From: Rhodococcus ruber
GTDB taxonomy: Bacteria; Actinomycetota; Actinomycetes; Mycobacteriales; Mycobacteriaceae
DNA length: 64,000 nucleotides
Direction: 5' to 3'
Assembly (NCBI RefSeq): GCF_027270735.1
Contig: NZ_JAPWIJ010000002.1
Location: 1 to 64,000 of the forward strand
Position 1 is the first letter of the stretch; every line of letters starts with the position of its first letter. Positions 16,075-24,327 of the stretch are shown here, in pieces. Below the pieces are notes generated by a model. It had not been told where the DNA came from. It did no database searches and saw only the letters and a program-made list of their open reading frames with translations. The translations under genes were made by a program, and so were the position numbers.

Positions 16075-17712
16075 CTAGAGTTCATCAACTTCAGACCACC
16101 TCCTCTCTCGTGTACTCCCAACGTACGCCGGAGATTCCGAGTCGGCAAAGGGTTTTTTCTTCGAGTCTTTGCCGAGGTCGATCACCTGGTCGGCGTCGGT
16201 ATCCTCCGGCAGTTGATGGGTGACGACCACCACGGTTCGGTCGGCACCGAACAGGCCGCCGTCGGAGGTGAGCAGCTCTCGCAGTATCCGCGTCCCGGAG
16301 ACTCTGTCGAGGTGTTCCGTCGGCTCGTCCAGCAAGACGATCGGTGCGGTACCGAGCAGAGCGCGCGCGAGCAGCAGCCTGCGTCGTTCTCCCCCGGACA
16401 CCGCCTGTGCGCCGCCCACCAGGGTCGTATGGACACCGAGGGGCATCGCGTCGAGCCACGAGCCGAGGCCGACTTTCCGCAGTGCCTCCGCTGCTTCCTG
16501 TTCGTCCACGTCGCCGCGTACCACCCGCAGATTCTCCAGAATCGAGGTGTCGAACAGATGCGCGTCCTCAGCGAACAGCGCTGCGTCCGAGCCGTATTCC
16601 TCGGCCAGTGCGCGCAACATCGTCGTTTTACCCGATCCACTCGGACCGATGAGAGCGCTTCGCGCATGTGCACGGAAGTTCGTAGCAGGGGTCGAGCGGG
16701 AGTGGAGCCCGCGGAACGACCCAACCGGGGAGGCGCTCACATGGAGCGGCGGAGCCGCATCGAGCATCGCCATGATTCGGGTCGCTGCGATTCGGCCGCG
16801 CATCAGCGCGACAGCAGCCCCGGGGAGCGCGGCAGTCGCCTCGAACGCAGCCAGCGGAACCAACACGATGATCGCCAGTGCCATCGGCGTCATACCGCCG
16901 GCGGTGCCTCCGTCCGGTCCGTACAGCCCGATTCCGACGAGCAACGACCCGATCACCGACGCTCCGATCGACAGCGGCCCAGCGGCATCGGCCATGGCCG
17001 ACGGACGGGCGGCGCGGTCCCGGGCAACCACCGAATCCTGTGCTGCGCTTCGAGCTTCGGCCAGTGTTGCGTCGAGTCGCCCGGCGACCCGCAGTTCCGC
17101 GGCGTGGTCGAGGGCACGGACGGCCGACTCGGCGAACCGTGCGTCGGCGTCGGCACCGGCCTCTTCCGCGATCCTCGCCGACCGCGCCGCCAGCATCGGT
17201 GCTCCCACTCCGGCGATCAGCAACGCCACCGCCAGGATCGACGCGGCAGCAGGCGCAATGCCGGCGAGCAGACCCACCGCCGCGAACATCATCACGACAC
17301 TGACACAGATGGGCACGACCGCCCGCACGACGACGTCGCCGAGCACGTCCACGTCCGCTCCGGTGCGAGCGAGAACGTCACCGCGCCGCAGATGGATCGC
17401 CCCGTTTCCGTTCGCCAACCTCTCGTAGATTCCGGTGCGGGCTACCGTCGTACCGCGCAGTGCCGCATCGTGTGTGGACAGTCGTTCCAGATATCTGAAC
17501 ACTCCCCGCGAAATGCCCAGCGCCCGAACGGCTACCACGGCCACGGACAGATCGAGCACGGGTGGGATCTGCCAGGCTCGGGTGATCAACCATGCCGAGA
17601 GCGCCGCCAGAGCCAGCGCACTCCCGAGCGTCGCCACTCCGGCGGCCACCGCCACCGCCACCCGCCGCGGGGAGAGCTCCAACAACGTCAACGCCCGACG
17701 TAGATCAGACAT
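16075..17712 (-). CDS. cydC: CydC subunit of the CydDC thiol exporter
   Basis: CydDC is a heterodimeric ABC exporter of cysteine and glutathione-type thiols required for cytochrome bd assembly. The 545 residues have a six-helix membrane domain and a C-terminal ATPase with Walker A GPSGSGKTT, signature VSGGERRRLLLARAL and Walker B IVLLDEPTEHLD. The start of the ATPase domain is unusually short: only about 25 residues lie between Walker A and the Q-loop position, which reads FAEDAHLF rather than the usual Gln. A 24-base dispersed repeat lies at this spot. The start ATG overlaps the cydD stop by 8 bases. The basic tail (ESPAYVGSTRERRWSEVDEL) is atypical. Confidence 0.9.
   Translation of the reverse strand: MSDLRRALTLLELSPRRVAVAVAAGVATLGSALALAALSAWLITRAWQIPPVLDLSVAVVAVRALGISRGVFRYLERLSTHDAALRGTTVARTGIYERLANGNGAIHLRRGDVLARTGADVDVLGDVVVRAVVPICVSVVMMFAAVGLLAGIAPAAASILAVALLIAGVGAPMLAARSARIAEEAGADADARFAESAVRALDHAAELRVAGRLDATLAEARSAAQDSVVARDRAARPSAMADAAGPLSIGASVIGSLLVGIGLYGPDGGTAGGMTPMALAIIVLVPLAAFEATAALPGAAVALMRGRIAATRIMAMLDAAPPLHVSASPVGSFRGLHSRSTPATNFRAHARSALIGPSGSGKTTMLRALAEEYGSDAALFAEDAHLFDTSILENLRVVRGDVDEQEAAEALRKVGLGSWLDAMPLGVHTTLVGGAQAVSGGERRRLLLARALLGTAPIVLLDEPTEHLDRVSGTRILRELLTSDGGLFGADRTVVVVTHQLPEDTDADQVIDLGKDSKKKPFADSESPAYVGSTRERRWSEVDEL
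16699..16722. repeat. 24-base dispersed repeat, copy A (inside cydC)
   Basis: Near-identical (23 of 24 bases) to 42174-42197. On the coding strand it contributes GSFRGLHS to CydC just before Walker A. The other copy is read in a different frame in the aminopeptidase gene. Confidence 0.75.
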
Positions 17713-19393
17713 GATCGAACTCCGAGTGCAGGGTCGCGTCACTGCGTACTTCGACCACTCGGTCGGCGGCATGCAACACCGACCGCCGGTGACCCACCAC
17801 CACCACGGTCACTCCTCGGTCGGCAGCGGCTCGGACAGCCTGCAGCACAGTCTTTTCACGCTCCGAATCCAGGTGTGCGGTCGGCTCGTCCAGCACCATG
17901 ACCGGCGCATTCGAGACGAAGGTCCGGGTGAGGGCGAGGCGCTGCAGTTCGCCGAGCGACAGCCCCACTCCGCCCTGACCGACGCGAGTGTCCCAGCCGG
18001 CCGGATGATCTCGGAGAACCTCGTCGAAGCCGGCCGAACGGCACGCCGCGTCCAAGGCATCCGAATCGGGCACTCCGTGCAGCGTGACGTTCTCGTACAG
18101 CGTGCCGGGCAACAACACCGGCCGTTGCGGCAGCCAGGCAACCTGCGCCCACCACTGTTCGAGGTCGAGGTCGGCCACCGGCACTCCCCCTATTCTCACC
18201 GCGCCGCTCGAAGGCGTGGTCAGACCCAGGATCGCCTGTAGCGCAGTCGATTTTCCCGCACCGTTCGGTCCGGTCAGCACCGTGATGGTGCCCGCTCGGC
18301 ACACCGCACTGAGCTCTGCCGGAGCCTCGCCGTCCCGACTCGCGACGGTGAGCCCGTCGAGTTCGATGTTCGCGGCCGAGGCGTCGACCGTGCGACCACC
18401 ACTCGACCGAACCGTCCGCCGATCCAACACTCGGAAGGCTCGGCTCGCGGCCTCGACGCCGTCCTCGGCCGCGTGAAATTGGGTACCTACCGACCGGAGT
18501 GGAAAGTACACCTCGGGCGCGAGGATCAACGCGACGATGCCTGCCTCGAGTGTCATCTCCCCGAAGACCAGCCGCAGTCCGATGCCGACGGCCACCAGCG
18601 CGACACACAGGGTCGCGAGCAATTCCAGAACCATCGACGAGAGGAAGGCAACCTTCAACGCGCGCATCGTCGTTCGCCGATGTGCATCGCCCAGTGCTCG
18701 GATGCGGGCGGCGGGCCCGTGTTCGCGCCCCAGCGCGCGTAATGTCGGCAGACCGGCCAACAGATCGAGCAACTGCGCCGACAGCCGGGTCATCGTGTCG
18801 AGCGTCGCAGCCGCTCGCCCCTTGGTCAGCAGTCCGATCAGAATCATGAAGATCGGGATGAGCGGCAGGGTCACCGCGATGATCACCGCCGACGTCACGT
18901 CCTGGGTGAGGATGACGATCAGGACCAACGGGGTGACGATGACGGCCAGCACCAGAGCCGGTACGTAGCCGATCAGGTACGCCCGCAATCCGCCGATGGC
19001 GCGAGTCACGACGACCGCCAGCTCGTCACGTTCGGAGTCGATCTCTCGAGGCTCGAAACGAGTTGCGGTCGTGAGCACTTCGAGTTCCAGCTCGGCCACC
19101 ACCCGCGATGCCGAACGGTGCGCGTACCGCGACTGGGCTCCGGTCGCGAGCACACGAACTGCCATTGCACATCCCAGCACCACCAGTTCCGTGGTCCAGT
19201 CGGACAACGACCTGGCCGTCGGGTCGGTGATGACACCGGCCAGAACGCGGCCGATGGCAAGCGCGCTCACGATGATGCACAGGGTGACGACCGTCGACAG
19301 CCCGACCGTCGCGACGAGGTAGCCCCGCGCGGAGCGAGAATATTTCCACAGTCTGGGATCGACCGGTGCCCGCGAGCGGGCGGGTGCGCTCAC
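17705..19393 (-). CDS. cydD: CydD subunit of the CydDC thiol exporter
   Basis: Partner of CydC. The 562 residues show six membrane helices (GYLVATVGLSTVVTLCIIV and others), Walker A GPNGAGKST, Q-loop WLPQRPVLLPGT, signature LSLGELQRLALTR and Walker B VMVLDEPTAHLD, i.e. a complete ATPase. The GTG start at 19393 overlaps the cydB stop (GTGA), which rules out the longer upstream frame lying within cydB. Second to last in the cydABDC operon. Confidence 0.93.
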   Translation of the reverse strand: MSAPARSRAPVDPRLWKYSRSARGYLVATVGLSTVVTLCIIVSALAIGRVLAGVITDPTARSLSDWTTELVVLGCAMAVRVLATGAQSRYAHRSASRVVAELELEVLTTATRFEPREIDSERDELAVVVTRAIGGLRAYLIGYVPALVLAVIVTPLVLIVILTQDVTSAVIIAVTLPLIPIFMILIGLLTKGRAAATLDTMTRLSAQLLDLLAGLPTLRALGREHGPAARIRALGDAHRRTTMRALKVAFLSSMVLELLATLCVALVAVGIGLRLVFGEMTLEAGIVALILAPEVYFPLRSVGTQFHAAEDGVEAASRAFRVLDRRTVRSSGGRTVDASAANIELDGLTVASRDGEAPAELSAVCRAGTITVLTGPNGAGKSTALQAILGLTTPSSGAVRIGGVPVADLDLEQWWAQVAWLPQRPVLLPGTLYENVTLHGVPDSDALDAACRSAGFDEVLRDHPAGWDTRVGQGGVGLSLGELQRLALTRTFVSNAPVMVLDEPTAHLDSEREKTVLQAVRAAADRGVTVVVVGHRRSVLHAADRVVEVRSDATLHSEFDHV

Positions 19394-20427
19394 GACTTCA
19401 CCGTCAGTCCGATCGAGTCGGGTATCTGAGCGCTCGAAATGCGTTGCCGGAAGACCCAGTACGTCCAGGCCTGGTAACCGATGACGACGGGGGCAGCGAA
19501 AGCCGCGGCCCACGTCATCACCTTCAACGTGTACGGGCTGGACGACGCGTTCGCGATGGTGAGATCGAAGGCGGCGTCCGTGCTGGACGGCATGACGTTG
19601 GGGAACAGGGAGGCGAACAGCAGCACGACGACGGCGACGATGGCGATGCTGGTGAAGACGAATGCCCAGCCTTCGCGTACTTTCGCCGTCAGCGCGACGA
19701 CAAGCAGCAGGGCCACTGCTGCCACCGCGACGAGTGCCCAGGTCCAGGTCTTCCCGTACGCGAGTTGTGTCCACAGCGCGAAGGATCCGCCGACGAGCAC
19801 CGCCGGAACCGACAGCCACGTTGCCATTCTCACCGAGTCCTCGTGTACATCCCCGGAGGTCTTGAGCGCGATGAACACGGCACCGTGCAGTGCGAACACC
19901 ACGGCCATCGTCACTCCGCCGAGCAGTGCGTACGGGTTGAGTAGGTCGAAGAACCCTGCGGTGACCTTCTTGTTCTCGTCGATCGCGACTCCGCGCACGA
20001 TGTTGGCGAAAGCGACGCCCCACAGCACCGCCGGAACCCACGAGCCGATGCCGATTCCGATGTCGCAACGTCGACGCCACGTCGGGTCGTCGATCTTTCC
20101 GCGCCATTCGATGGCGCAGATACGCAGGATCAGCGCCACCAGGATCAACAGCAGCGGCAAGTAGAAGCCCGAGAACAACGTGGCATACCACTCGGGAAAC
20201 GCTGCGAACAGGGCACCGCCTGCGGTGATGAGCCAGACTTCGTTGCCGTCCCAGACCGGACCGATCGTGTTCAGGACGGCACGCCTGCGCTTCTCACCCG
20301 TCGCCGCGTCCGGGTGCCTGCCGAGGATGGGCATGAGCATGCCGACGCCGAAGTCGAAGCCTTCGAGCACGAAGTAGCCGACGAAGAAGAAGGCGATGAT
20401 GAGGAACCAGAATTCGGGCAGTGACAT
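19390..20427 (-). CDS. cydB: Cytochrome bd oxidase subunit II
   Basis: CydB is the eight- to nine-helix scaffold subunit of the high-affinity quinol oxidase. The 345 residues begin PEFWFLIIAFFFVGYFVLEGFDFGVGM and continue with RRAVLNTIGPVWDGNEVWLI, the most conserved CydB segments. ATG follows GGGGATA. It is 9 bases after cydA and overlaps cydD. Confidence 0.97.
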   Translation of the reverse strand: MSLPEFWFLIIAFFFVGYFVLEGFDFGVGMLMPILGRHPDAATGEKRRRAVLNTIGPVWDGNEVWLITAGGALFAAFPEWYATLFSGFYLPLLLILVALILRICAIEWRGKIDDPTWRRRCDIGIGIGSWVPAVLWGVAFANIVRGVAIDENKKVTAGFFDLLNPYALLGGVTMAVVFALHGAVFIALKTSGDVHEDSVRMATWLSVPAVLVGGSFALWTQLAYGKTWTWALVAVAAVALLLVVALTAKVREGWAFVFTSIAIVAVVVLLFASLFPNVMPSSTDAAFDLTIANASSSPYTLKVMTWAAAFAAPVVIGYQAWTYWVFRQRISSAQIPDSIGLTVKS

Positions 20428-20436
20428 GGCTATCCC

Positions 20437-21921
20437 CTAGTACGCGAACGAGAGCTGTTTGGGCTCTTCGTCTTCCGAGTCCGGCGGGTCGACGTGCGGG
20501 TGCGCGTCGTGGTCGAGAGGTCCTTCGATGACGTAGCGTCGAAGCAGGTAGAACCAGACGCCCCCGAGAGCGGCGTAGAGCAGTGTAAAGGTCACCAGCG
20601 ATGCGACGACGAGGCCGACGGGATGGTCGGAGACGCCTTGATCGACGGTGAGCCGGATCTGGTCGACTCCCGAGAGATTCGGCGCGACAACCCATGGCTG
20701 ACGGCCCATTTCGGTGAAGATCCAGCCGGCACTGTTGGCCAGGAACGGAGTCGGAATGGCCAGCAGCGACAACCACGAGAACCACTTCTGGTCGGGAATC
20801 CGGCCACCTCTGGTGACCCACAATCCCGCGATGGCGAGCAGGGCCGAGCCTGCGGCCAGTCCGATCATCATCCGGAAGGCCCAGTACGTGACGAAAAGGT
20901 TGGGCTTGTAGTTGCCCGGGCCGAACTGCTGCTCGTACTGATCCTGTAGTTGGTTGACGCCCTGCACGGTGGCACCGAAGTCGTTCTCCGCCAGGAACGA
21001 GGTGAGGCCGGGAATCGAGATGAGGTGCACCACGGATTCGCAGTTGTTGTGGGTACCGACGGTCAGGAGCGAGAAGCTGGCTCCGGTTTCTGTGTCGCAC
21101 AACGATTCTGCGGATGCCATCTTCATCGGCTGCTGCTCGAACATCAGCTTGCCCTGAACGTCTCCGGTGATGGCGAGCGCGCCGCCTGCGACGATCATGA
21201 CGATGAAGGACATGCGCGCTGCCGATCGGAACATCGAGCGCGAGTCGGTGGCCGGGAGCGTGTCGAGCTCGTTCTCGGCGTTCTTCTTGCGCGCCTCGCG
21301 CACCATCCACCAACCGGAGATTCCGGCGACGAAGGTTGCGGCGGTGAGGAACGCACCTGCAACGGCGTGTGGAAAGGCCGCCAGCGCAGTGTTGTTGGTG
21401 AGCAGCGCCCAGATATCGGTGAGCTCGGCGCGGCCGGTCTCCTCGTTGTAGATCGCGCCGACGGGATGCTGCATCCAGGAGTTGGCTGCGATGATGAAGA
21501 AGGCAGAGGCGTTGACGCCGATGGCAACGAGCCAAATAGTCGCCAGGTGAACGAGTTTCGGAAGTCTGCTCCACCCGAAGATCCACAGCCCGAGGAACGT
21601 GGACTCGAGGAAGAATGCCACCAACCCCTCGAGCGCGAGGGGCGCGCCGAACACGTCACCGACGAAGCGCGAGTATTCGCTCCAGTTCATCCCGAACTGG
21701 AATTCCTGGACGATTCCCGTCGCGACGCCGAGCGCGAAGTTGATGAGAAACAGCTTGCCGAAGAACTTGGTCAGCCGGTACCAGGAATCATTCCCGGTGA
21801 TCACCCACATGGTCTGCATGGCGGCCACCATCGGCGCTAGGCCGATCGTGAGAGGTACGAGAATGAAGTGGTAAACGGTGGTGATACCGAACTGCCACCG
21901 CGAGACATCCAACGCGTCCAT
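20437..21921 (-). CDS. cydA: Cytochrome bd oxidase subunit I
   Basis: CydA carries hemes b558, b595 and d and oxidises quinol with oxygen as acceptor, giving respiration at low oxygen or under nitric oxide or bc1 inhibition. The 494-residue protein has the first heme ligand in TTVYHFILVPLTIGLAP (His18), the EFQFGMNWSEYSRFVGDVFGAPLALEGLVAFFLEST block, a second His in AFPHAVAGAFLTAATF and Met in AFRMMIGLAAG. The ATG at 21921 has GGAG at -9; a GTG 14 codons upstream is less likely. A strong palindrome lies in its promoter region. Confidence 0.96.
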   Translation of the reverse strand: MDALDVSRWQFGITTVYHFILVPLTIGLAPMVAAMQTMWVITGNDSWYRLTKFFGKLFLINFALGVATGIVQEFQFGMNWSEYSRFVGDVFGAPLALEGLVAFFLESTFLGLWIFGWSRLPKLVHLATIWLVAIGVNASAFFIIAANSWMQHPVGAIYNEETGRAELTDIWALLTNNTALAAFPHAVAGAFLTAATFVAGISGWWMVREARKKNAENELDTLPATDSRSMFRSAARMSFIVMIVAGGALAITGDVQGKLMFEQQPMKMASAESLCDTETGASFSLLTVGTHNNCESVVHLISIPGLTSFLAENDFGATVQGVNQLQDQYEQQFGPGNYKPNLFVTYWAFRMMIGLAAGSALLAIAGLWVTRGGRIPDQKWFSWLSLLAIPTPFLANSAGWIFTEMGRQPWVVAPNLSGVDQIRLTVDQGVSDHPVGLVVASLVTFTLLYAALGGVWFYLLRRYVIEGPLDHDAHPHVDPPDSEDEEPKQLSFAY

Positions 21922-22000
21922 CGATACTCCGAACTCTTCCACCCGAGCTGTGACGGGCAACACCGCAGGTCAGGGCATTGGCCCGCGACTGATTCGAATG

Positions 22001-22020
22001 TACTACTACAAGTAGTAGTA
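22001..22020. promoter_or_regulatory. Perfect TAC/GTA palindrome upstream of cydA
   Basis: TACTACTAC-AA-GTAGTAGTA is a 9-bp perfect inverted repeat with a 2-base centre, 80 bases before the cydA start. On the minus strand a TACATT -10-like hexamer (22002-21997) overlaps its downstream edge, so a bound protein would block transcription. The sequence resembles BlaI/MecI/CopY-type operators (TAC...GTA half-sites). The regulator is not encoded in this window. Confidence 0.7.
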
Positions 22021-22052
22021 GGGAAGAGTCTTTCGGCAGGGTCGTAGGGCAC

Positions 22053-22919
22053 CTATCTTGCGGCGGCGACTTCCACGGCTCGATCGACCATCTCGGAGAC
22101 CTGTTCGCCGCTCCCGGGACGACCGAGAACAACGCCGTTCATCGCTGTCACCCGTGCCGCGAGAGTGACACTAGAGACCAGCCAAACGCTATCTGCCGCA
22201 ATGAGATCCGCCGGGTAGACATGTCCGCGCTCGCAGGTCCAGCCGACGTCCTCGGCAACGTGGAACAACCCGGCGACGGTGGTTCCGGCCAGGATGCCCT
22301 GCTCCACCGACGGTGTGACGAGTGTCGTACCGCGCGCGAGCACCACCGTGGACCGTGGACCTTCCAGTACCCGGCCCTCGCTACTCAGGTAGATGACGTC
22401 GTCGGCCCCCTGGGCGGACGCGTGCCGCAGCGCAGCCATGTTCGTCGCGTACGACAATGTTTTGGCTCCCGCGAGCTGCCACGGCGCAGTAGACGAGAAC
22501 TCGACCGAATAGCCTCGATCGAGCGTGATCACCGACACTCCGTTCGCTCGCGCTGTCCGCACCCGCTCGGGAAGGGGCCCCACCGTCACGAACGCCGTCG
22601 GCTCTCCGCCGCTCTCGCGTCCCCGACTGAGCACCAACCGGAGCACCGCTTCATCCACCGAGTCCTCGGTCCAGAGACCGACGGACTTGTCGATCACCGT
22701 TCGCCACTCGTCGAGATCGGGAGCAGGCAGTTCCAGTGCCGCTGCCGACGCCGCCAGACGGGCCAGGTGCAACTCCACAGCGCAGGCTGCACCGCCCCGC
22801 ACGAGCAGTGTCTCGAACACCCCGTCGCCGCGTACGGCAGCCAGGTCGTCGGCGAACAACAACGGCTGTCCGGCGTCGTGCACTCGGCCGTCCAACGTCA
22901 CCACTACCGAATCGGCCAT
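22053..22919 (-). CDS. pabC: Aminodeoxychorismate lyase / class IV aminotransferase
   Basis: A PLP-dependent fold-type IV enzyme likely converting 4-amino-4-deoxychorismate to 4-aminobenzoate and pyruvate for folate. The 288 residues include GDGVFETLLVRGG near the start, the PLP-lysine region LAGAKTLSYATNMAALRHA and the phosphate-binding EGRVLEGPRSTVVLARGTTLVTPSVEQGILAGTT. The position matches mycobacterial Rv0812. Fold-type IV members also include branched-chain and D-amino-acid transaminases, so the reaction is probable rather than certain. An ATG at 22919 is preferred over a GTG at 22928; neither has a strong ribosome site. Confidence 0.82.
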   Translation of the reverse strand: MADSVVVTLDGRVHDAGQPLLFADDLAAVRGDGVFETLLVRGGAACAVELHLARLAASAAALELPAPDLDEWRTVIDKSVGLWTEDSVDEAVLRLVLSRGRESGGEPTAFVTVGPLPERVRTARANGVSVITLDRGYSVEFSSTAPWQLAGAKTLSYATNMAALRHASAQGADDVIYLSSEGRVLEGPRSTVVLARGTTLVTPSVEQGILAGTTVAGLFHVAEDVGWTCERGHVYPADLIAADSVWLVSSVTLAARVTAMNGVVLGRPGSGEQVSEMVDRAVEVAAAR

Positions 22920-22943
22920 GGCCGTCACTGTAGAGCCAGACGG

Positions 22944-24242
22944 TCAGTCGGCTCGATCTGCCTGCGCCATCACGTCGCGGTACTCGTCGAGGTCGATGTC
23001 CTCGGCGACGACCGTCTTGGTTCCGTTGTAGACGTCACGGTCGATCTCGTCGTCGGCGTTGGCTACCAACATCGCGACGAACGTGTCGCCGTTGACGTTG
23101 AGGAAGGTGCGGAAGATTCCGGCGAACCAGTCGACGGCGATCAACAGGCCAACCGCCTCGAACGGCAGGTCCAACGACGTTGCGAGGAACATCGCGATCA
23201 CCGGGAATCCACCCGGCACCGTGATCGTGCCCATGTTCAGCAGGATCGCCAGACCCATTCCGAGGGCAATCTGGCCGACACTGAGATCGACGTCGCCGGC
23301 CTGCGCAAGAAACATCACGACGATCATGTAATTGAGGACCGCGCCGTACGAACCCATGGTGAGTCCGATCGACAGCGTGAAGTTCGCGACCTTCTGACTG
23401 ACGCCCACCTTCTCCACGGTGTTCTTCAGAACGGTCGGAAAGGTGACTGCAGAACTCGTGGTCGTGACAGCAATGGCCGTCTGCTCGGTGAGCTTGCTCG
23501 GCAAGCTTCTGGGATCCAACCGGGTTCGTACCGTCACCACGACCACGAACAGTGCGAACAGGATGAGTACTCCCAGCAGGGTGGTCCCCAAGTAGCTCAA
23601 CGCGGTCGAGACGACCGAGAATCCGACATCTCCCGCGAGAGCGGCAAGGAGGCAGAAGACACCGACCGGAGCGATGGACATGACCAGGCGAATCATCGTC
23701 AGGACGATCTGCTGAATCTGATCCATGAACGTCAGTACGCCGGTGTCGCCCGTCTTGGTGATGTGGCTGCGCAGCGCAATTCCGAAGAGCAACGAGAACA
23801 CGATGATCGGCACCATCGTCGCTGTGGACATCGCGCTGAAGACGTTGGTCGAGACGAAGTTGAGCAAGGTGTCCTGCCAGCCGAGCGCCTCGCTTGCGCT
23901 CTCTTCCAGGCTCGGGTCGAGTTGCGCAGTGAATTCCATGCCTGCACCGGGCCGGATGAGAACGCTCAGCAGCCACGCCAGCACAGCTGCCACGAACGAG
24001 AAGCCGATCATCCACTTGAACGTTCGCACCGCGATCTTGCCGGTGCCTGTTCCGGACATGGATCCCGTCGCCACGATCACCGATGCCATGACCAGCGGCA
24101 CGATCGACATCTGAATCAGGCGGATGAACAGATCGCCGACGAACTTCAGGTTCGCGGCCCAGTCACCGACGATCAGTCCGAACACGATTCCGCCGATTGC
24201 GGCCAAGCCGATCTGCGCTGCGGGGTGTCTCAAAGCTTTCAC
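22944..24242 (-). CDS. Dicarboxylate/amino acid:cation symporter (DAACS family)
   Basis: A 432-residue membrane carrier of the GltP/DctA family that imports dicarboxylates or acidic amino acids with Na+ or H+. Eight helices and the two re-entrant hairpins are recognisable: TTTSSAVTFPTVLKN (HP1 serine-rich motif) and the NMGTITVPGGFP segment in the place of the usual NMDGT loop. The missing Asp and the Val-Thr changes in HP1 set it apart from the classical DctA encoded at 49-50.5 kb, so its substrate may differ. It stands 24 bases upstream of pabC on the same strand. Confidence 0.88.
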   Translation of the reverse strand: MKALRHPAAQIGLAAIGGIVFGLIVGDWAANLKFVGDLFIRLIQMSIVPLVMASVIVATGSMSGTGTGKIAVRTFKWMIGFSFVAAVLAWLLSVLIRPGAGMEFTAQLDPSLEESASEALGWQDTLLNFVSTNVFSAMSTATMVPIIVFSLLFGIALRSHITKTGDTGVLTFMDQIQQIVLTMIRLVMSIAPVGVFCLLAALAGDVGFSVVSTALSYLGTTLLGVLILFALFVVVVTVRTRLDPRSLPSKLTEQTAIAVTTTSSAVTFPTVLKNTVEKVGVSQKVANFTLSIGLTMGSYGAVLNYMIVVMFLAQAGDVDLSVGQIALGMGLAILLNMGTITVPGGFPVIAMFLATSLDLPFEAVGLLIAVDWFAGIFRTFLNVNGDTFVAMLVANADDEIDRDVYNGTKTVVAEDIDLDEYRDVMAQADRAD

Positions 24243-24315
24243 GGCTCGAAACCTAGACAGGGCACGGCGCCCCCTGATATCGGACGCGTTGCGCGTAGGT
24301 AAACCGTCGGGCTCC

Positions 24316-24327
24316 TACTATGGAGTG
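24316..24327 (+). promoter_or_regulatory. Leaderless promoter of ygfZ
   Basis: TACTAT (24316-24321) is followed by six bases and the GTG start at 24328, the spacing expected when transcription begins at the start codon. GGAG just before the GTG is too close to act as a normal ribosome site. Confidence 0.55.
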
